NCBI RefSeq assembly: GCF_037042905.1
Contig: NC_087262.1
Location: 4,922,001-4,986,000 of the forward strand
DNA length: 64,000 nt
Origin: Lytechinus pictus
Taxonomy: Eukaryota > Echinodermata > Echinoidea > Temnopleuroida > Toxopneustidae
Direction of reading: 5' to 3'
Positions 45,694 through 57,954 of this stretch are shown here, one piece after another (within the stretch, counting starts at the first letter, position 1; each line of letters begins with the position of its first letter). Below the pieces are notes generated by a model. The model was not told the origin of the DNA, did no database searches, and was given only the letters and a program-made list of their open reading frames with translations. The position numbers were made by a program, and so were the translations under genes.

Positions 45694-46798
45694 TATAGCT
45701 GATAATGGCATGTTCTCTGGAGATCTGAAGAAACATAGTATGATATATCAAGTTTAAACTTGGCTCATTCGTTGGAGTAATGATGTTCTGATTAGATTAA
45801 TGGCCCACATAGTCCAATCACGGGGCTGTTACCATTACTGCCAGATGCGATTTCTTATGCATGCAAGGGAACAGGTGATATCACTTTTCCGTGTAGACAG
45901 GAATAACCGTCATTTCTGGGGATTTTTAAATGATTTTTGACATTTGTCTATCATCACAGTGGAGCCAGCAAAGTTTAGCTTAACAACCAATGGTACAGAG
46001 ACAGAATTGTTGGTCTACGATACTTATTTGAACAGTACATGACCTTTAAAAGCACCAGCTACAGCACATCTGCTATGCATTGAAATGAAATGAGTGCCCA
46101 TACCATAGTGGGTCATGTTCACACATATGTGAAAATGAACCGTTTTCGTGATTAGTCATGAAACAGTTGACAGATCAACTTGAAACTTTGCTTCAGGGAG
46201 TGACAATCTGATTATCATATAAACATCCCTAGGAAACCCCCTGATCAGCTCATAAGGGGAAAAATTACATGGCGGCTTTGGGCAATTTTGCCCCTTCAAT
46301 GCTCAAAAGAGTTGGAATTTTTTTTTTAAATGACCCCCGGAAATTCCCGATGCGCTGCTATGTTAAAGCTTATTCAATGTTGCAGATTTAGGCAGTAAGA
46401 TGTGAAAAGTAGCACCCCCCCCCCAATTTTTGAACAAAATTTTTACTGCAGCTGAAGGAATATTCTGTATACATGTATGAGGGCAGTTTTGCTTGGCAAG
46501 GAATGTAATTCTTTTTTTTTCATTCAAGTTCTCGTTTTCAAGATGGGTTTGTTGCTAGATTGTGACATGTTATAGACTAGGCAAGGTTGTGGCTTGTTTG
46601 ACAAGTGGAATGGATTTATAGATAAATATTGTTGCTCTATATTTCTTCTAGTGACCAGTACTTCTCAATCTTTTCATTGTACTTGCAGGATCCACAAGCC
46701 TTATGGATATTTGAAGAAAATTATGGAATATGGATGAAGTTTTATGGTTATTGAAAGGGGAATGATTTTTTTGTGTGTGCTAAGATATATAAATGATT
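45694..46798. other. Unassigned intergenic stretch
   Basis: No gene, array or clean inverted repeat was recognised. A short C run lies near 46416-46424. Confidence 0.45.
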
Positions 46799-47760
46799 TT
46801 TATTGTCTCACCTGCATAGCAGAGTGAGACTATAGGCGCCGCTTTTCCGACGGCGGCGGCGGCGACGGCGGCATCAACACCAAATCTTAACCTGAGGTTA
46901 AGTTTTTGAAATGACAGCATAACTTAGAAAGTATATGGACCTAGTTCATGAAACTTGGCCATAAGGTTAATCAAGTATTACTGAACATCCTGTTTGAGTT
47001 TCATGTCACATGACCAAGGTCAAAGGTCATTTAGCGTCAATGAACTTAGACCATGTTGGGGGAATCAACATCAAAATCTTAACCTAAGGTTAAGTTTTTG
47101 AAATGTCATCATAACTTAGAAAATATATGGACCTAGTTCATGAAACTTATACATAAGGTTAATCAAGTATCACTGAACATCCTGCATGAGTTTCACGTCA
47201 CATGACCAAGATCAAAGGTCATTTAGGGTCAATGAACTTTGGCCGAATTGGGGGTATCTGTTGAATTACCATCATAACTTTTAAAGTTTATGGATCTGAT
47301 TCATGAAACTTGGACATAATAGTAATCAAGTATTACTGAACATCCTGTGCAAGTTTCAGGTCACATGATCAAGGTCAAAGGTCATTTAGGGTCAATGAAC
47401 TTTGGCCAAATTGGGGTATTTGTTGAATTACAGCCATAAATTTGAAAGTGTGTTGGTCTAGTTCATAAAACTTGGACATAAGAGTAATCAAGTATCACTG
47501 AACATCCTGTGCGAGTTTCAGGTCACATGATCAAGGTCAAAGGTCATGTAAGGTCAAAGAACTTTGGCCACGTTGGGGGTATTTGTTGAATTGCCATCAT
47601 ATCTCTATAAGTGTATTGGTCTAGTTCATAAAACGTGGAAATACGAGTAACCAAGTATCACTGAACATCTTGTGCGAGTTATAGTAGTTTTCAAAATCAG
47701 CACTGCTGCTATATTGAATCGCGTGATGCAGGTGAGACGGCCAGAGGCATTCCACTTGTT
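46799..47760 (+). repeat. Family J modular repeat, copy 2
   Basis: The head is TGTCTCACCTGCATAGCAGA, then GAGACTATAGGCGCCGCTTT and a GGCGGCGGCGGCGACGGCGG tract. Five to six ~160-bp modules follow, and the right end is ATGCAGGTGAGACGGCCAGA, then GGCATTCCACTTG. Outer GTCTCACCTGCAT and ATGCAGGTGAGAC form a 13-bp inverted repeat. Confidence 0.9.
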
Positions 47761-48229
47761 TGAGAAACACTTGCAGTAACGCATAATATTCAACTCAAAT
47801 CAGTTATAGAAATTTCTTTAGAAAATAGTTAATCCAGTATTAACAGTTAATTATATGTTTCAGATTTTGTGAAAGAATTGTTGATTTTTGTTGTGTTTAA
47901 GATTGCATGAAACTCAGGATTATTATTTTTTTTTGTATGGGGAGGTTATGAATTTTATTTAACTGCCCTGTTGTGAAAGACATTTCTATTAAACTTTACA
48001 AATTTGAGTGAATATACAAAAAATTTCGTTATAACTAATATTGCAATTGCAACCCAAATAGCTTAAACTTTTCCCTTTTCCTCTTGAAATTGAGGTTTTA
48101 TAATTTATTTGTATGAAATTTGTTTTTCCATAAATGTTGCATTTAAAAAAAAGAGGAAACCTAGCATTGGTATTATCTGTACCATTTATTGTAACTAGCA
48201 TGAAAACCTCAGTTTTAATTGACTGTCCA

Positions 48230-49473
48230 GGGGTCCGTTGCAGAAAGAGTTACGTTTTAACGCAAGTAAAACAATCAATTGCAAGCCCCAAATGCGCGCT
48301 GTTGATTGGTTGAAAATCAAGTTGCGCATGATTTTTGTCTCACCTGCATAGCAGAGTGAGACTATTATATAGGCGCCGCTTTTCCAACGGCGGCGGCATC
48401 AACACCAAATCTTAACCAAAGGTTAAGTTTTTGAAATGACAGCATAACTTAGAAAGTATATGGACCTAGTTCATGAAACTTGGCCATAAGGTTAATCAAG
48501 TATTACTGAACATCCTGCCTGAGTTTCATGTCCCATGGTCAAAGGTCATTTAGGGTCAATGAACTTAGACCATGTTGGGGAAAATCAACATCAAAATCTT
48601 AACCTAAGGTTAAGTTTTTGAAATGTCATCATAACTTAGAAAATATATGGACCTAGTTCATGAAACTTGGACATAAGGTTAATCAAGTATCACTGAACAT
48701 CCTGCATGAGTTTCACGTCACATGACCAAGGTCAAAGGTCATTTAGGGTCAATGAACTTTGGCCGAATTGGGGGTATCTGTTGAATTACCATCATAACTT
48801 TGAAAGTTTATGGATCTGATTCATGAAACTTGGATATAATAGTAATCAAGTATCACTGAAAATCCTGTGCAAGTTTCAAGCCATATGATTAAGGTCAAAG
48901 GTCATTTAGGGTCAATGAACTTTGGCCAATTTGGGGGTATTTGTTGAATTACATCATAACTTTGAAAGTATATAGGTCTAGTTCATAAAACTTGGACATA
49001 AGAGTAATCAAGTATCACTGAACATCCTGTGCACATTTCAGGTCACATGACCAAGGTCAAAGGTCAATGAACTTTGGCCATAATGGGGGTATCTGTTGAA
49101 TTACCATCATAACTTTGAAAGTTCATGGATCTGACTCATGAAACTTGGACATAAGAGTAATCAAGTATCACTGAACATCCTGTGCGAGTTTTAGGTCACA
49201 TGTTCAAGGTCAAAGGTCATGTAAGGTCAATGAACTTTGGCCATGTTGGGGGCATTTGTTGAATTACCATCATATCTCTGTAAGTGTATTGGTCTAGTTC
49301 ATAAAACGTGGACATAAGAGTAACCAAGTATCACTGAACATCTTGTGCGAGTTATAGTAGTTTTCAAAGTCAGCACTGCTGCTATATTGAATCGCGTGAT
49401 GCAGGTGAGACCGCCAGAGGCATTCCACTTGTTAGAGTTGCGTTTGATTGCAACTCTTTCTGCAACAGGCCCC
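48230..49473. mobile_element. Inverted-repeat element, family I, split by family J
   Basis: Outer ends are GGGGTCCGTTGCAGAAAGAG and, inverted, CTCTTTCTGCAACAGGCCCC. Short arms continue to CGCAAGTAAAACAATCAATT and GAGTTGCGTTTGATTGCAAC. The middle is a complete family J copy (48332-49434). Confidence 0.83.
48332..49434 (+). repeat. Family J modular repeat, copy 3, nested
   Basis: It has the same head and tail as copy 2. The recurring CTGAACATCCTG phrase falls at about 48508, 48695, 48858, 49020, 49174 and 49336, giving modules of roughly 155-187 bp. Most modules carry AGGTCAAAGGTCA. Confidence 0.9.
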
Positions 49474-50287
49474 TGACCTATAGTTGTCACCAATCACATA
49501 CGATTGTTGACATTGATCGTAAGTTCCATGCAACATTATCCTAATATAAAAGGGAAGCCCAGCACACAGTAACGAAAGCAATCTATTCAGCATGACTCTC
49601 AAGCACATTTCCTTTCAGCATGTTTTCTTTCATTAAGATTATCAATGTAAATATATTGAAAGCAGTATTATCACCTTGCTAAAATACAAAGTACTTTAAA
49701 TATCTTGTTCGTTTTTGTTTGGTTTATAATTTTGAGCTAGTTAGCAGCTCACATGTTCTTGCACTGCCTATTTTTATATGCACGAAGAGTAGAAAACTTC
49801 CGTAATTATTTAGTGTTATGATGTGTTACTGTAAGTGTCCTTTATAACCTCCCATTTGGGCAATATTTTCATATGTAACATTTTTTGTAAAATGAAAATG
49901 AAGAGTTTGCTTTCTCAGTTGTGACCAGCAAACCCAAAACCAATATTAGCTTGCCAGGAAAGGTTCTCTGTAAGTAGAAAAAAAAAAGTAATTTGGTCTC
50001 CAAAAAGCAAAAATTCAATAATTAGCGTGTTTGAAAGAGCAATTCTTCTTTCTACTGTAAAAAAATGAAGCTCTAAAGTTAGAGGTTGAGTTCCTTTGAC
50101 ACTATTTTGTGGCCTGTTTGGAAGTTTCATCAAGATTACACAGTGACTACATCTCATCATGCTAGAGTAAACCCCAAATTTCAAACCTTGTTTTCTCGTT
50201 ACTTTTTTTAGCATTTGCTGCTTTTCCTCTGCATTCAAGTACTTGTGAGCGTTATTGTTGATCAATATTGACAAGTTATATGCCATT
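49474..50287. other. Unassigned intergenic stretch
   Basis: No gene or clean repeat was recognised. The longest reading frame (123 codons, minus strand, 49915-50286) has no recognisable domain and is not supported. Confidence 0.45.
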
Positions 50288-50291
50288 TTAA

Positions 50292-51225
50292 GGACGTTCC
50301 ACAGTTATGTTTGTGCGCATTATGATCTGCGCATAGTTTACACTCTGCGCGCTGACGTCACAATGAATGAACAGGTGATTAATTAGCTGCAGGTTTGAGC
50401 TGATTTTTCTCATCTTCTGCACTTTAACTGCAGATCCTATGTGTTATTTCATGAAACTAAACAATTGAATTATTCCATGGACCATTCAAAAAAATTTCTC
50501 TACAATTTCAAAATACTTTACCCTGCAGTGCTGCCAAGAATCACGAATATTACCCCGAGTTTGAATAAATGATAGAGTGGTTTTGATTTTTCTTCACATA
50601 GATACAAAGCATTCGGCGCATTTTTGGTGTTTTAAAAAGCACATTTGCTCTAATAAAAATGCTGATAGTTTAAAAACAAGCACATGAACCCCTATTTTTT
50701 AATGTTTGTACCTCTTAGGTATACCTTCCTCTACAACTCTGCAAATTTTGGTGAAAATGACATGGATTTTGAATAAAGTGCAGCATATATTGTACGTTTG
50801 TAGTTTGTTACTGAAATTTCACATTTTTTAGATTGGGATTTTGTTATCTTTTACGCCATTTTTAAGAACTGGCAGTGCTGTTAAACTTAAAATTGCAAAC
50901 AAATAGCACTATAAATAGATTCTCCATTCTAATGATACAATTATTAACTCTCTTGCGAAATTTTATGACTTTTTCATGTATTTTGACTGAGTAATAGAGG
51001 TTTAAACTCATTGTAGTAATCTTGGGCGGTCTACAAATGCCAAATTCTTTTGAATGCGCAATTCTTAAGAACATCAATTTGGGTGAACTTTGAAGCTCTA
51101 TAGCAAAAAATCAAGCACATGGACCTATGTTAATTTTTGCATATTTCGAATATTAAGGTTCTAAAGTATCTATGTGCAAAGTTTGGTGAAAATGACATGG
51201 ATTTCACTTTAACTGTGGAACGTCC
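50292..51225. mobile_element. TTAA-flanked element (GGACGTTCCACAGTTA ends), 934 bp
   Basis: Ends GGACGTTCCACAGTTA and TAACTGTGGAACGTCC are inverted and flanked by TTAA (50288-50291 and 51226-51229). The interior repeats GGTGAAAATGACATGGATTT near both ends of its right half. No transposase was found. Confidence 0.9.
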
Positions 51226-51454
51226 TTAAAGCTTAGAAGAGCCTTTTCAAGCTCAATATCATTTTGGGCAACTTATTGTTGGTTATGGGTTTGCAGGTCA
51301 CATTTATGCCTACATGTATTTCTGTTGCTTTGTTTTATTGCAATAGAATAGAGACCATGAAGTATTGAAAAACAAGAGTGATTAAGCTTGCTGTTATGTT
51401 CTTTAGAAAAGGGATCAAAACTTAAAACAGTAGACAATTAGTTTGGTATATACC

Positions 51455-51530
51455 AGTAAAGCGCTTAGAGACATCGTTCCATTGTCTCAAGCGCTATATA
51501 AAAGCATAATATTATGATTATTATTATTCC
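51455..51530 (+). repeat. SINE tail fragment
   Basis: AGTAAAGCGCTTAGAGACAT and CAAGCGCTATATAAAAGC, followed by a TTATTATT run. These match the 3' portion of the tRNA-derived SINE (28683-28969). Confidence 0.6.
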
Positions 51531-52731
51531 TAACATCTTTCATGTTTTTCATCTAGTGATCCTGCATGATTTTGCGTGATGAACAATCAGTAGTGATTCT
51601 TTCTTTTTCTCTCTTTTACTTTTTTCCGTCATTGTCTTCTTGTTCTCTTATTTTTTTTCCGTATGTTTTTTCTTTTCCTCCTTCTTCTGTTGTACAATTG
51701 CCAGCTAGAAATTGTACGAGATGAGTGATAAAAATGTGCAGTGATTGCATGGAATGATGATCAAAAGAATGCAGGGTTTAGCAAAATTGGCTGATAAAAG
51801 TTTTGTCATCATTTTCCTCCCCAAATCGGTACAGTAGGCGAAAGATAACAAGTATAGTTTGGTAGGAATTGATTATTAGATAACTGAAATTTGCTGTTTA
51901 CCAAAAGGTGCTTTGAACTGGAGCTGTTTGTTCCTGTTTGCAATTATACATGTAAGTTAAATTTCAAAATCCCCCCCCCCAAAAAAAAAGGACCCCTACA
52001 CTTTTGTTCATCACAAATATACAAGTTCTCCATTAATTTCTGATATATGCATTAATGGTGTTTGTGGTATGTCTACCCCATTGTACAAAAAGGATGAAAA
52101 TGTTCTGTGCTTTTTTAGCAATGGAGAAAAGTTATTTTTATACAAGTGAATCATAAATGTGCAAGACATGTCAGAAGTATTTCTATATTTTCTATGTCAA
52201 ATGCATGAATTTTATGATCTCTTTATTTTGTTCATTACGCTACATTTTGTGGATTCCAAGAAGTTTATTACTTTGTATTGTAGATTTTCACTGTACATAT
52301 TCATATTTTTTATCATTAAAAGGTGTTAATTTAAAACTTATATTGTCGTCTTGTGTTTTATTTTGTGTAGATAACTTTGTGGTTCATGAACGCAATAGTT
52401 ATGATAAAGGAGGGGCTGCCTTTACTGACTTATGGTTGAATAAAAATGTAGAAACACCAACACCTTAACTTGTCAAAATCATGTTTAACAATGAAATGAC
52501 AGATTTTTTAAAAAATGAGGGGTTTGTCAAGGATGTGTAATGTCACCACCACTGTTCAATTATATCATATTTTGTTAATATTCAGGTAAATTTCCATTGG
52601 TATTGTATATGGACCACCTGGTCCCAGCAGCCAATGTCCCTCCTCTACATCCTTTCTCCTTCCCCTTCTTTCTCCCGTCATCGCTCTCTCCCCCCTTTCC
52701 CCCCACCTGGAATATAATACATGTATGTATA
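51531..52731. other. Unassigned intergenic stretch
   Basis: AT-rich with no recognised gene. The 103-codon frame at 52157-52468 is Phe/Ile/Leu-rich, has no domain signature and is not supported. A C run followed by an A run lies near 51971-51990. Confidence 0.45.
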
Positions 52732-53008
52732 AAGGCTTGGTCCCACTGCACTTACGGATACAGAGGATGTAAAACGGAAAAGAATCTTGCCATCCATTGG
52801 AAAACTTTGTATCCGTTTTGTACTTTGCATACACGTTTCATACGCTCTATATCCATCGAGCATCCGTCCACTGTGATTTACATGTTCGCCCATTTTGTCC
52901 ATTGTCTGGAGCGGATGAAAACGGATGGAGCCACCCCGAAATTTTGCTTGTCCACTGTATCCATTATGAATATGTTTCGTGTTTGTCAGCCAGTGGGACC
53001 AGGCCTTA
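52732..53008. mobile_element. Inverted-repeat element with AAGGCTTGGTCCCACTG ends
   Basis: The left end AAGGCTTGGTCCCACTG is matched by the inverted right end CAGTGGGACCAGGCCTT, 277 bp overall. Flanks are TA-rich (left TATA, right TAAA), so a decayed TTAA duplication is possible. Several GGATACAGAGGATG-like and CATCCGT phrases are inverted inside. Confidence 0.83.
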
Positions 53009-53350
53009 AAACAGAGTTCTTACAATTACACTTCCTAAAATTAAATTAAAAAAAAGTTACTGAACTTTAATGAGGGACACAAATATACACCAGGAGCTCA
53101 TTATTGGAAGTGTATGCATGTGTAATTTATTTGATTCAAACAAATAATGATATCAATTGCTCAAAATATGAAAAGTATCGAGTCAAGCAGGATGCAGCAA
53201 TTTCCACACAAAGAGTACATGAAATGAACATGCTCGATATCTAAACTCAATTCATTTGGCGAGAATCAAGATAAATAAATAAATATACAATAATTTTTTA
53301 TCAATTTCAATTAAGAGACAATGTATCTCATTAGGGCAATGTAACACTTT

Positions 53351-53772
53351 GGCCCGAATTCACAAAGGTGGTTATGAAAACCCACGGTTGAGTCCATGGT
53401 TTATGCAGATTTCCTGTATAAATTACGCTTAATTTACCGCGTATGTTGAAAATGTCCAATGCCGATGCGCCCTTTTGCAACAGTGCGCCAAATTGACGCC
53501 TGGTGCAGTGGTTATCCACGCTATTTTATTAATGAGTCCACTGTTTTGAATAATGAGTCCACTCTTCAAACAGTGGACTCATGAATAAAATAGTGTATCT
53601 AACCATGGTAACAGGCGTCGATTTGGAGCACTGTGACAAAAGCGCGCATCAGCATTGGAATTTTTATACACGCGCCCGATACGCGCTAAATTAAGCGTAA
53701 TTTATACATGAAATCTGCATAAACCATGGACTCAACCATGGGTTTTCAAAACCACCTTTGTGAATTCAGGCC
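53351..53772. mobile_element. Inverted-repeat element, family F, uninterrupted copy
   Basis: A 422-bp element with ends GGCCCGAATTCACAAAGGTG and CACCTTTGTGAATTCAGGCC. Arms match through CCATGGTTTATGCAGATTTC. The inner palindrome has two GAGTCCACT blocks and the inverse AGTGGACTC. It is the empty-site reference for 32194-33183. Confidence 0.9.
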
Positions 53773-54331
53773 AAAAAGATTCAATCAATATTTTACAATC
53801 AAGCTATACATGTATGGTAAGGTCCCCCTTTTCTTCGCACACGCATATCTGCGCGATTCTAGTAAAAGAAGATACGCAACGATCACAAACTTTACACATG
53901 CGATACATAGAAAGATATTCATTAATAAATCCAACAGAAAATGGCGGAAAAATAAAGAATGTCGGGCATCTCATGTGATGGCCTCAAAATGCAGCATTTC
54001 TCATCAAAATCCCCGAATCGCGTGTATTAAGTGAATGGGTTCGCAGTCAAGGGTCACCATTGTTTTGTTCTATCTGAAAATGACTGGTCCAGGTTTTTTC
54101 CAAGAAAATCATTCATATCTTTCAAATTTTTAAGAGACTTTTGGCACACTTACTCATAAGAATAAAAAGAAACATTTATCAACTGAAAGATTTTGTAAAA
54201 TAAAAAGAAATTTCATGTTAAATGTTAACTTAAATGGTTAAGTGCGCAGACATGGGGCTCCCTTCAAACAAATATTTATATTCAGTTGCAAAATATTGAT
54301 TTTGTCTCTTATTACACTCCCTTGTCATGTC
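53773..54331. other. Unassigned intergenic stretch
   Basis: No gene or defined repeat was recognised. The 102-codon frame at 53726-54034 begins inside the family F element and has no domain features. Confidence 0.45.
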
Positions 54332-54334
54332 ATT

Positions 54335-55101
54335 GGCCCATATTCTGAACTAGGGTTTAATTCAAACTCTGGGCCCTGTTTTACAAAGACTTGCGAATGA
54401 TCTGATCAATTGTAAATATGGAAAGCCAGCAAAGTCAATATATGAAATGTATGTTTGTTCAAAACAATTTCTAGATATGAATATTTATCTATAAAGTCAT
54501 TGATTTCTTGACAATTTTGTGTGATTTCCAGAGTTACGATTGATTGTATCAATCGTAACTCTTTGTAAGATGGAGCCCAGGGCCCCATCTTACAAAGAGT
54601 TATGATTGATCCAATCAATCATAATTTTTTCTACAGGAAATTTGCAAAATGCAATTTGTAAACAAAGGAGAGCACACCAAATTGTCAAGAATTTAATTAC
54701 TTTATGGATATACATTCATATCTAGAATATTTTTTGGAACAAACATGCATTTTATATGTTGACTTTGCTGGCTTTCCATAGTTGCGATTGATCGGATCAA
54801 TTGCAACTCTTTGTAAGACGGGGCCCAGGTCTAATGTTTTGGTTTAAGTATGGACAGCCAATTGTGACACAACTCTCTAACGAGTACAGGTTCAATTTAT
54901 TAGCTTATCTGTCACTCAAATCATTCATAACTGTCTGCGAATATAAGTGAATGAGTTTTCCTCGCAATTTTAGCATCGTGATGAAAGAGTGGAAAGAATG
55001 CAAAAAAATACAGAGCTAATAATATTTTGAGTTTTTGCTTCACATAATTTCTACTGAGTTAAACCATGGCCTGCTTTAAACCCGACTTCAGAAAGAGGGC
55101 C
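54335..55101. mobile_element. MITE family A copy interrupted by two family B elements
   Basis: Ends GGCCCATATTCTGAACTAGG and CCGACTTCAGAAAGAGGGCC are flanked by ATT (54332-54334 and 55102-55104). The left arm is broken at about 54370 by family B text and resumes at about 54832 with TTTTGGTTTAAGTATGGACA. Confidence 0.87.
54371..54826. mobile_element. Two adjacent MITE family B elements
   Basis: First copy: 54371-54578 (GGGCCCTGTTTTACAAAGAC ... CTTTGTAAGATGGAGCCC). Second copy: 54580-54826 (GGGCCCCATCTTACAAAGAG ... CTTTGTAAGACGGGGCCC). Both have arms containing GATTGATC-type palindromes and share the CTGGCTTTCCATA text with 22546-23134. Confidence 0.83.
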
Positions 55102-55104
55102 ATT

Positions 55105-56308
55105 GCGTTCCACACTTCCATGGAATATATACTGTAAACATTGATTAATGTTCTCAATGTGGAGCAAAATGGCACATTGAAGTCCATCAAACAATTGAGC
55201 TTAATATATAGTGGCATGGAAATTTTACATTTACAAAAGTATTTCACAAAACATTGGGGTATCTGGCATAAAACTTAGTTATGGTGACGATATTGTGATG
55301 ATAATTGCTTTTTCACTGCATCTTGGTCTGGTTATATGTGTAGTACATAATTTGGAGGCATGTGAAAATAAACTATGCAATATGTCCTGAAATATGACTC
55401 CAAATTACTAGACTGGGTATGTGCTGGCACTCATCTGACATATACAATAATGAAGAACAATATTCTAACTACCGCATTTTAAATGTTCATTCGCCCGAAA
55501 CTATCAGAAAAGTGTCAAAATCTGGTTTCAGTAAAGGTCAAGTTCTTATTTTTTTCATTAATTAAAGATTATTTGATACAATCTGACCAAATTTCTTGGA
55601 GCAATATTTCTTAGGTATTAATGTTTTGTCATGTGTTCTAATTCCAGTTAATTGATATAAAAGATAGATTAATACAAAATTACAAATGAATATTTGCAGA
55701 AATAACTCCTTGGATTTTCCCATGAGACTAGCCCCTTTGAAAGGCCGACATCTACAAGGTACTCACTGCAGTACTTTCATTTGTGCTTCTTTAGAAATGA
55801 ACTGCTGCTTGAATAAATCTGTTGCCCTTTGGAACTCGGTCATAACAACTTCTTGGCTCTATCAACTTTGATAGTTATTGTGCATCCATTTGCAACTCTA
55901 TGTTTTGTAGGAGTAACTTACATTGCCAATGTCTCCTACTCTTTTGATAATTCAAGTAAGTCATGTAAAGTCTGACATATAAAATATTTACATACATTTA
56001 TTCCAGGGATGGACTTGAGGCCGGCCTTGAGACTTAATGTTTGCCGATAGTTGCATTTGGGCTCCTGAATCAGAACTACAGGCCTCAACTATATCCCTGA
56101 ACATCATAGAAATTAACATGAAATAGCCAAGACTAAGAATATGAGTTTCAATTTGAATCATAAATAAATATCAGTTTACCCATAACAGTATAATCAATAA
56201 TGGCAGTGGTATATTATCAATAGTAGTTGAGAAAGAATTAGCTGAAGTAATACAAATAGAATTGGTAGAAGTAGTAGTTATAGTAGTCCAGACAAACGCC
56301 CAAATTCA
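55105..56308. other. Unassigned intergenic stretch
   Basis: No gene, array or clean inverted repeat was recognised. Confidence 0.45.
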
Positions 56309-56524
56309 CAAAGAAAGGTTAAATCATGTTTTACAGGGAAACTGAACTCCAAGGAAATGAAACACATGGTAAATATCCGGTCAAAGGCCAACATGCATTA
56401 TGGTAGTCTTGTTATATATACACTTTCATACATGTATACCAATAGGAAAAACATTTTGTTTGGTAAAAAAAATTACTGTTGAATACATAAATGAATGAAT
56501 GGTGTTGATTTTTTACCTGATTGC

Positions 56525-56700
56525 TATTAGCATGAATGTTTGTAAGCAAGGAACCAGAGGACAACGGTTTAAGGTCCTCTCCAAGGGACCTGGTAATGAG
56601 GATAAATGCCTTACCAAAGGGCAACTAGCACACCAAGTGGGAATCGAACCCGGGTCACCAAATTCTGATACCCCTGCCCTACTGACTGAGCTATGGCATT
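56525..56700 (-). mobile_element. tRNA-related SINE, minus strand
   Basis: Read on the minus strand it starts GCCATAGCTCAGTCAGTAGG (A-box-like, 56693-56681) and has GGGTTCGATTCCC (B box, 56651-56639). The body is complementary to GGTTTAAGGTCCTCTCCAAG and ATGAGGATAAATGCCTTACC. It is a different family from 28683. A decayed body fragment is at 59672-59752. Confidence 0.75.
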
Positions 56701-56935
56701 ATAAATGTTATAAAGAGTAGCAGAAAATTAAGTATTAATCAAGTGGATATATATTACCAGACTACATGATGAAAATGTTGCATTCTGGGTACGGATCTAG
56801 GCACAATATCAGATGTTTTGGACTTGAGCTGGTGGTGTTCAAATTGGCTAAAGAATATTGGCTTTAAAATGATAGGATAGTATTGGGAATTGTGAATAAT
56901 TCCTGTTGAAGTTATTATAATGTCACTCTGCATTA

Positions 56936-57954
56936 ACAAGTGGAACGCCTCTGGCAGTCTCGCCTGCATTACGCAATTTAACATAGCAGCAGTGCTAACT
57001 TTGAAAACTACTATAAAATAATCATTCACAAAAACACCATTCATATAATGATATAATACCACGTTCATTGACCATAGATGACATTTGAACGGTGACTTAA
57101 GACTTGTCAACTACACCCATGTCCACATTTCATTCATTCTCTATCCATAAACTTTCAAAGTTATGATGGCACTTCAACAATTACCCCAACATGGCCTAAG
57201 TTTATTGACCTTAACTGACCTTTGACTTGGTTTTGTGACCTGAAACTCACAGGGGATGTTCAGTGAAGCTTGATTACTCTTATATCCCAAGTTTTATGAA
57301 CTAGATCCATAAACTTTCAGAGTTAGGATGGTAATTCAACAAATACCCCCAACTTGGCCAAAGTTCATTGACCCTAAATGACCTTTGACCTTGGTCATGT
57401 GACCTGAAACTCAGGCAGGATGTTCACTAATACTTGATTAACCTTATGTCCAAGTTTCATGGACTAGATCCATAAATTTTCAAAGTTATGATAGTAATTC
57501 AACAAATGCCCCCAACTTAACCAAAGTTCATTGACCCTAAATGACCTTTGACCTTGGTCACGTGACCTGAAACTCGAGCAGGATGTTCACTAATACTTGA
57601 TTAACCTTATGCCCAAGTTTCATGAACTAGGTCCATATACTTTTTAAGTTATGATGTCATTTCAAAAACTTAACCTTCGGTTAAGATTTTGAAAATAATT
57701 TTCCCAACATGGTCTAAGTTCATTGACCCTAAATGACCTTTGACCTTGGTCATGTGACCTGAAACTCAGGCAGGATGTTTAGTAATACTTGATTAACCTT
57801 ATGTCCAAGTTTCATGAACTAGGTCCATATACTTTCTAAGTTATGATGTCATTTCAAAAACTTAACCTTAGGTTAAGATTTGATGTTGACGCCGCCGCCG
57901 TCGGAAAAGCGGCGCCTATAGTCTCGCTCTGCTATGCAGGCGAGACAATAAAAA
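56936..57954 (-). repeat. Family J modular repeat, copy 4, reverse orientation
   Basis: It reads in reverse of copies 1-3: the tail CAAGTGGAACGCCTCTGGCA is at 56937, then about five modules with TGACCTTTGACCTTGGTCA, then the head GTCGGAAAAGCGGCGCC and GCAGGCGAGACAATA at 57902-57950. Confidence 0.9.

Noticed and set aside
49915..50286. 123-codon minus-strand frame
   Set aside because: It has no recognisable domain, ordinary AT-rich composition, and no promoter or splice context.
52157..53049. Frames of 103 and 150 codons
   Set aside because: The second spans an inverted-repeat element (52732-53008) and the first is hydrophobic by AT-richness; neither has domain support.
56639..56700. Possible tRNA gene on the minus strand
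   Set aside because: It is tRNA-like only at its head, and its body recurs in part at 59672-59752, as expected for a SINE.
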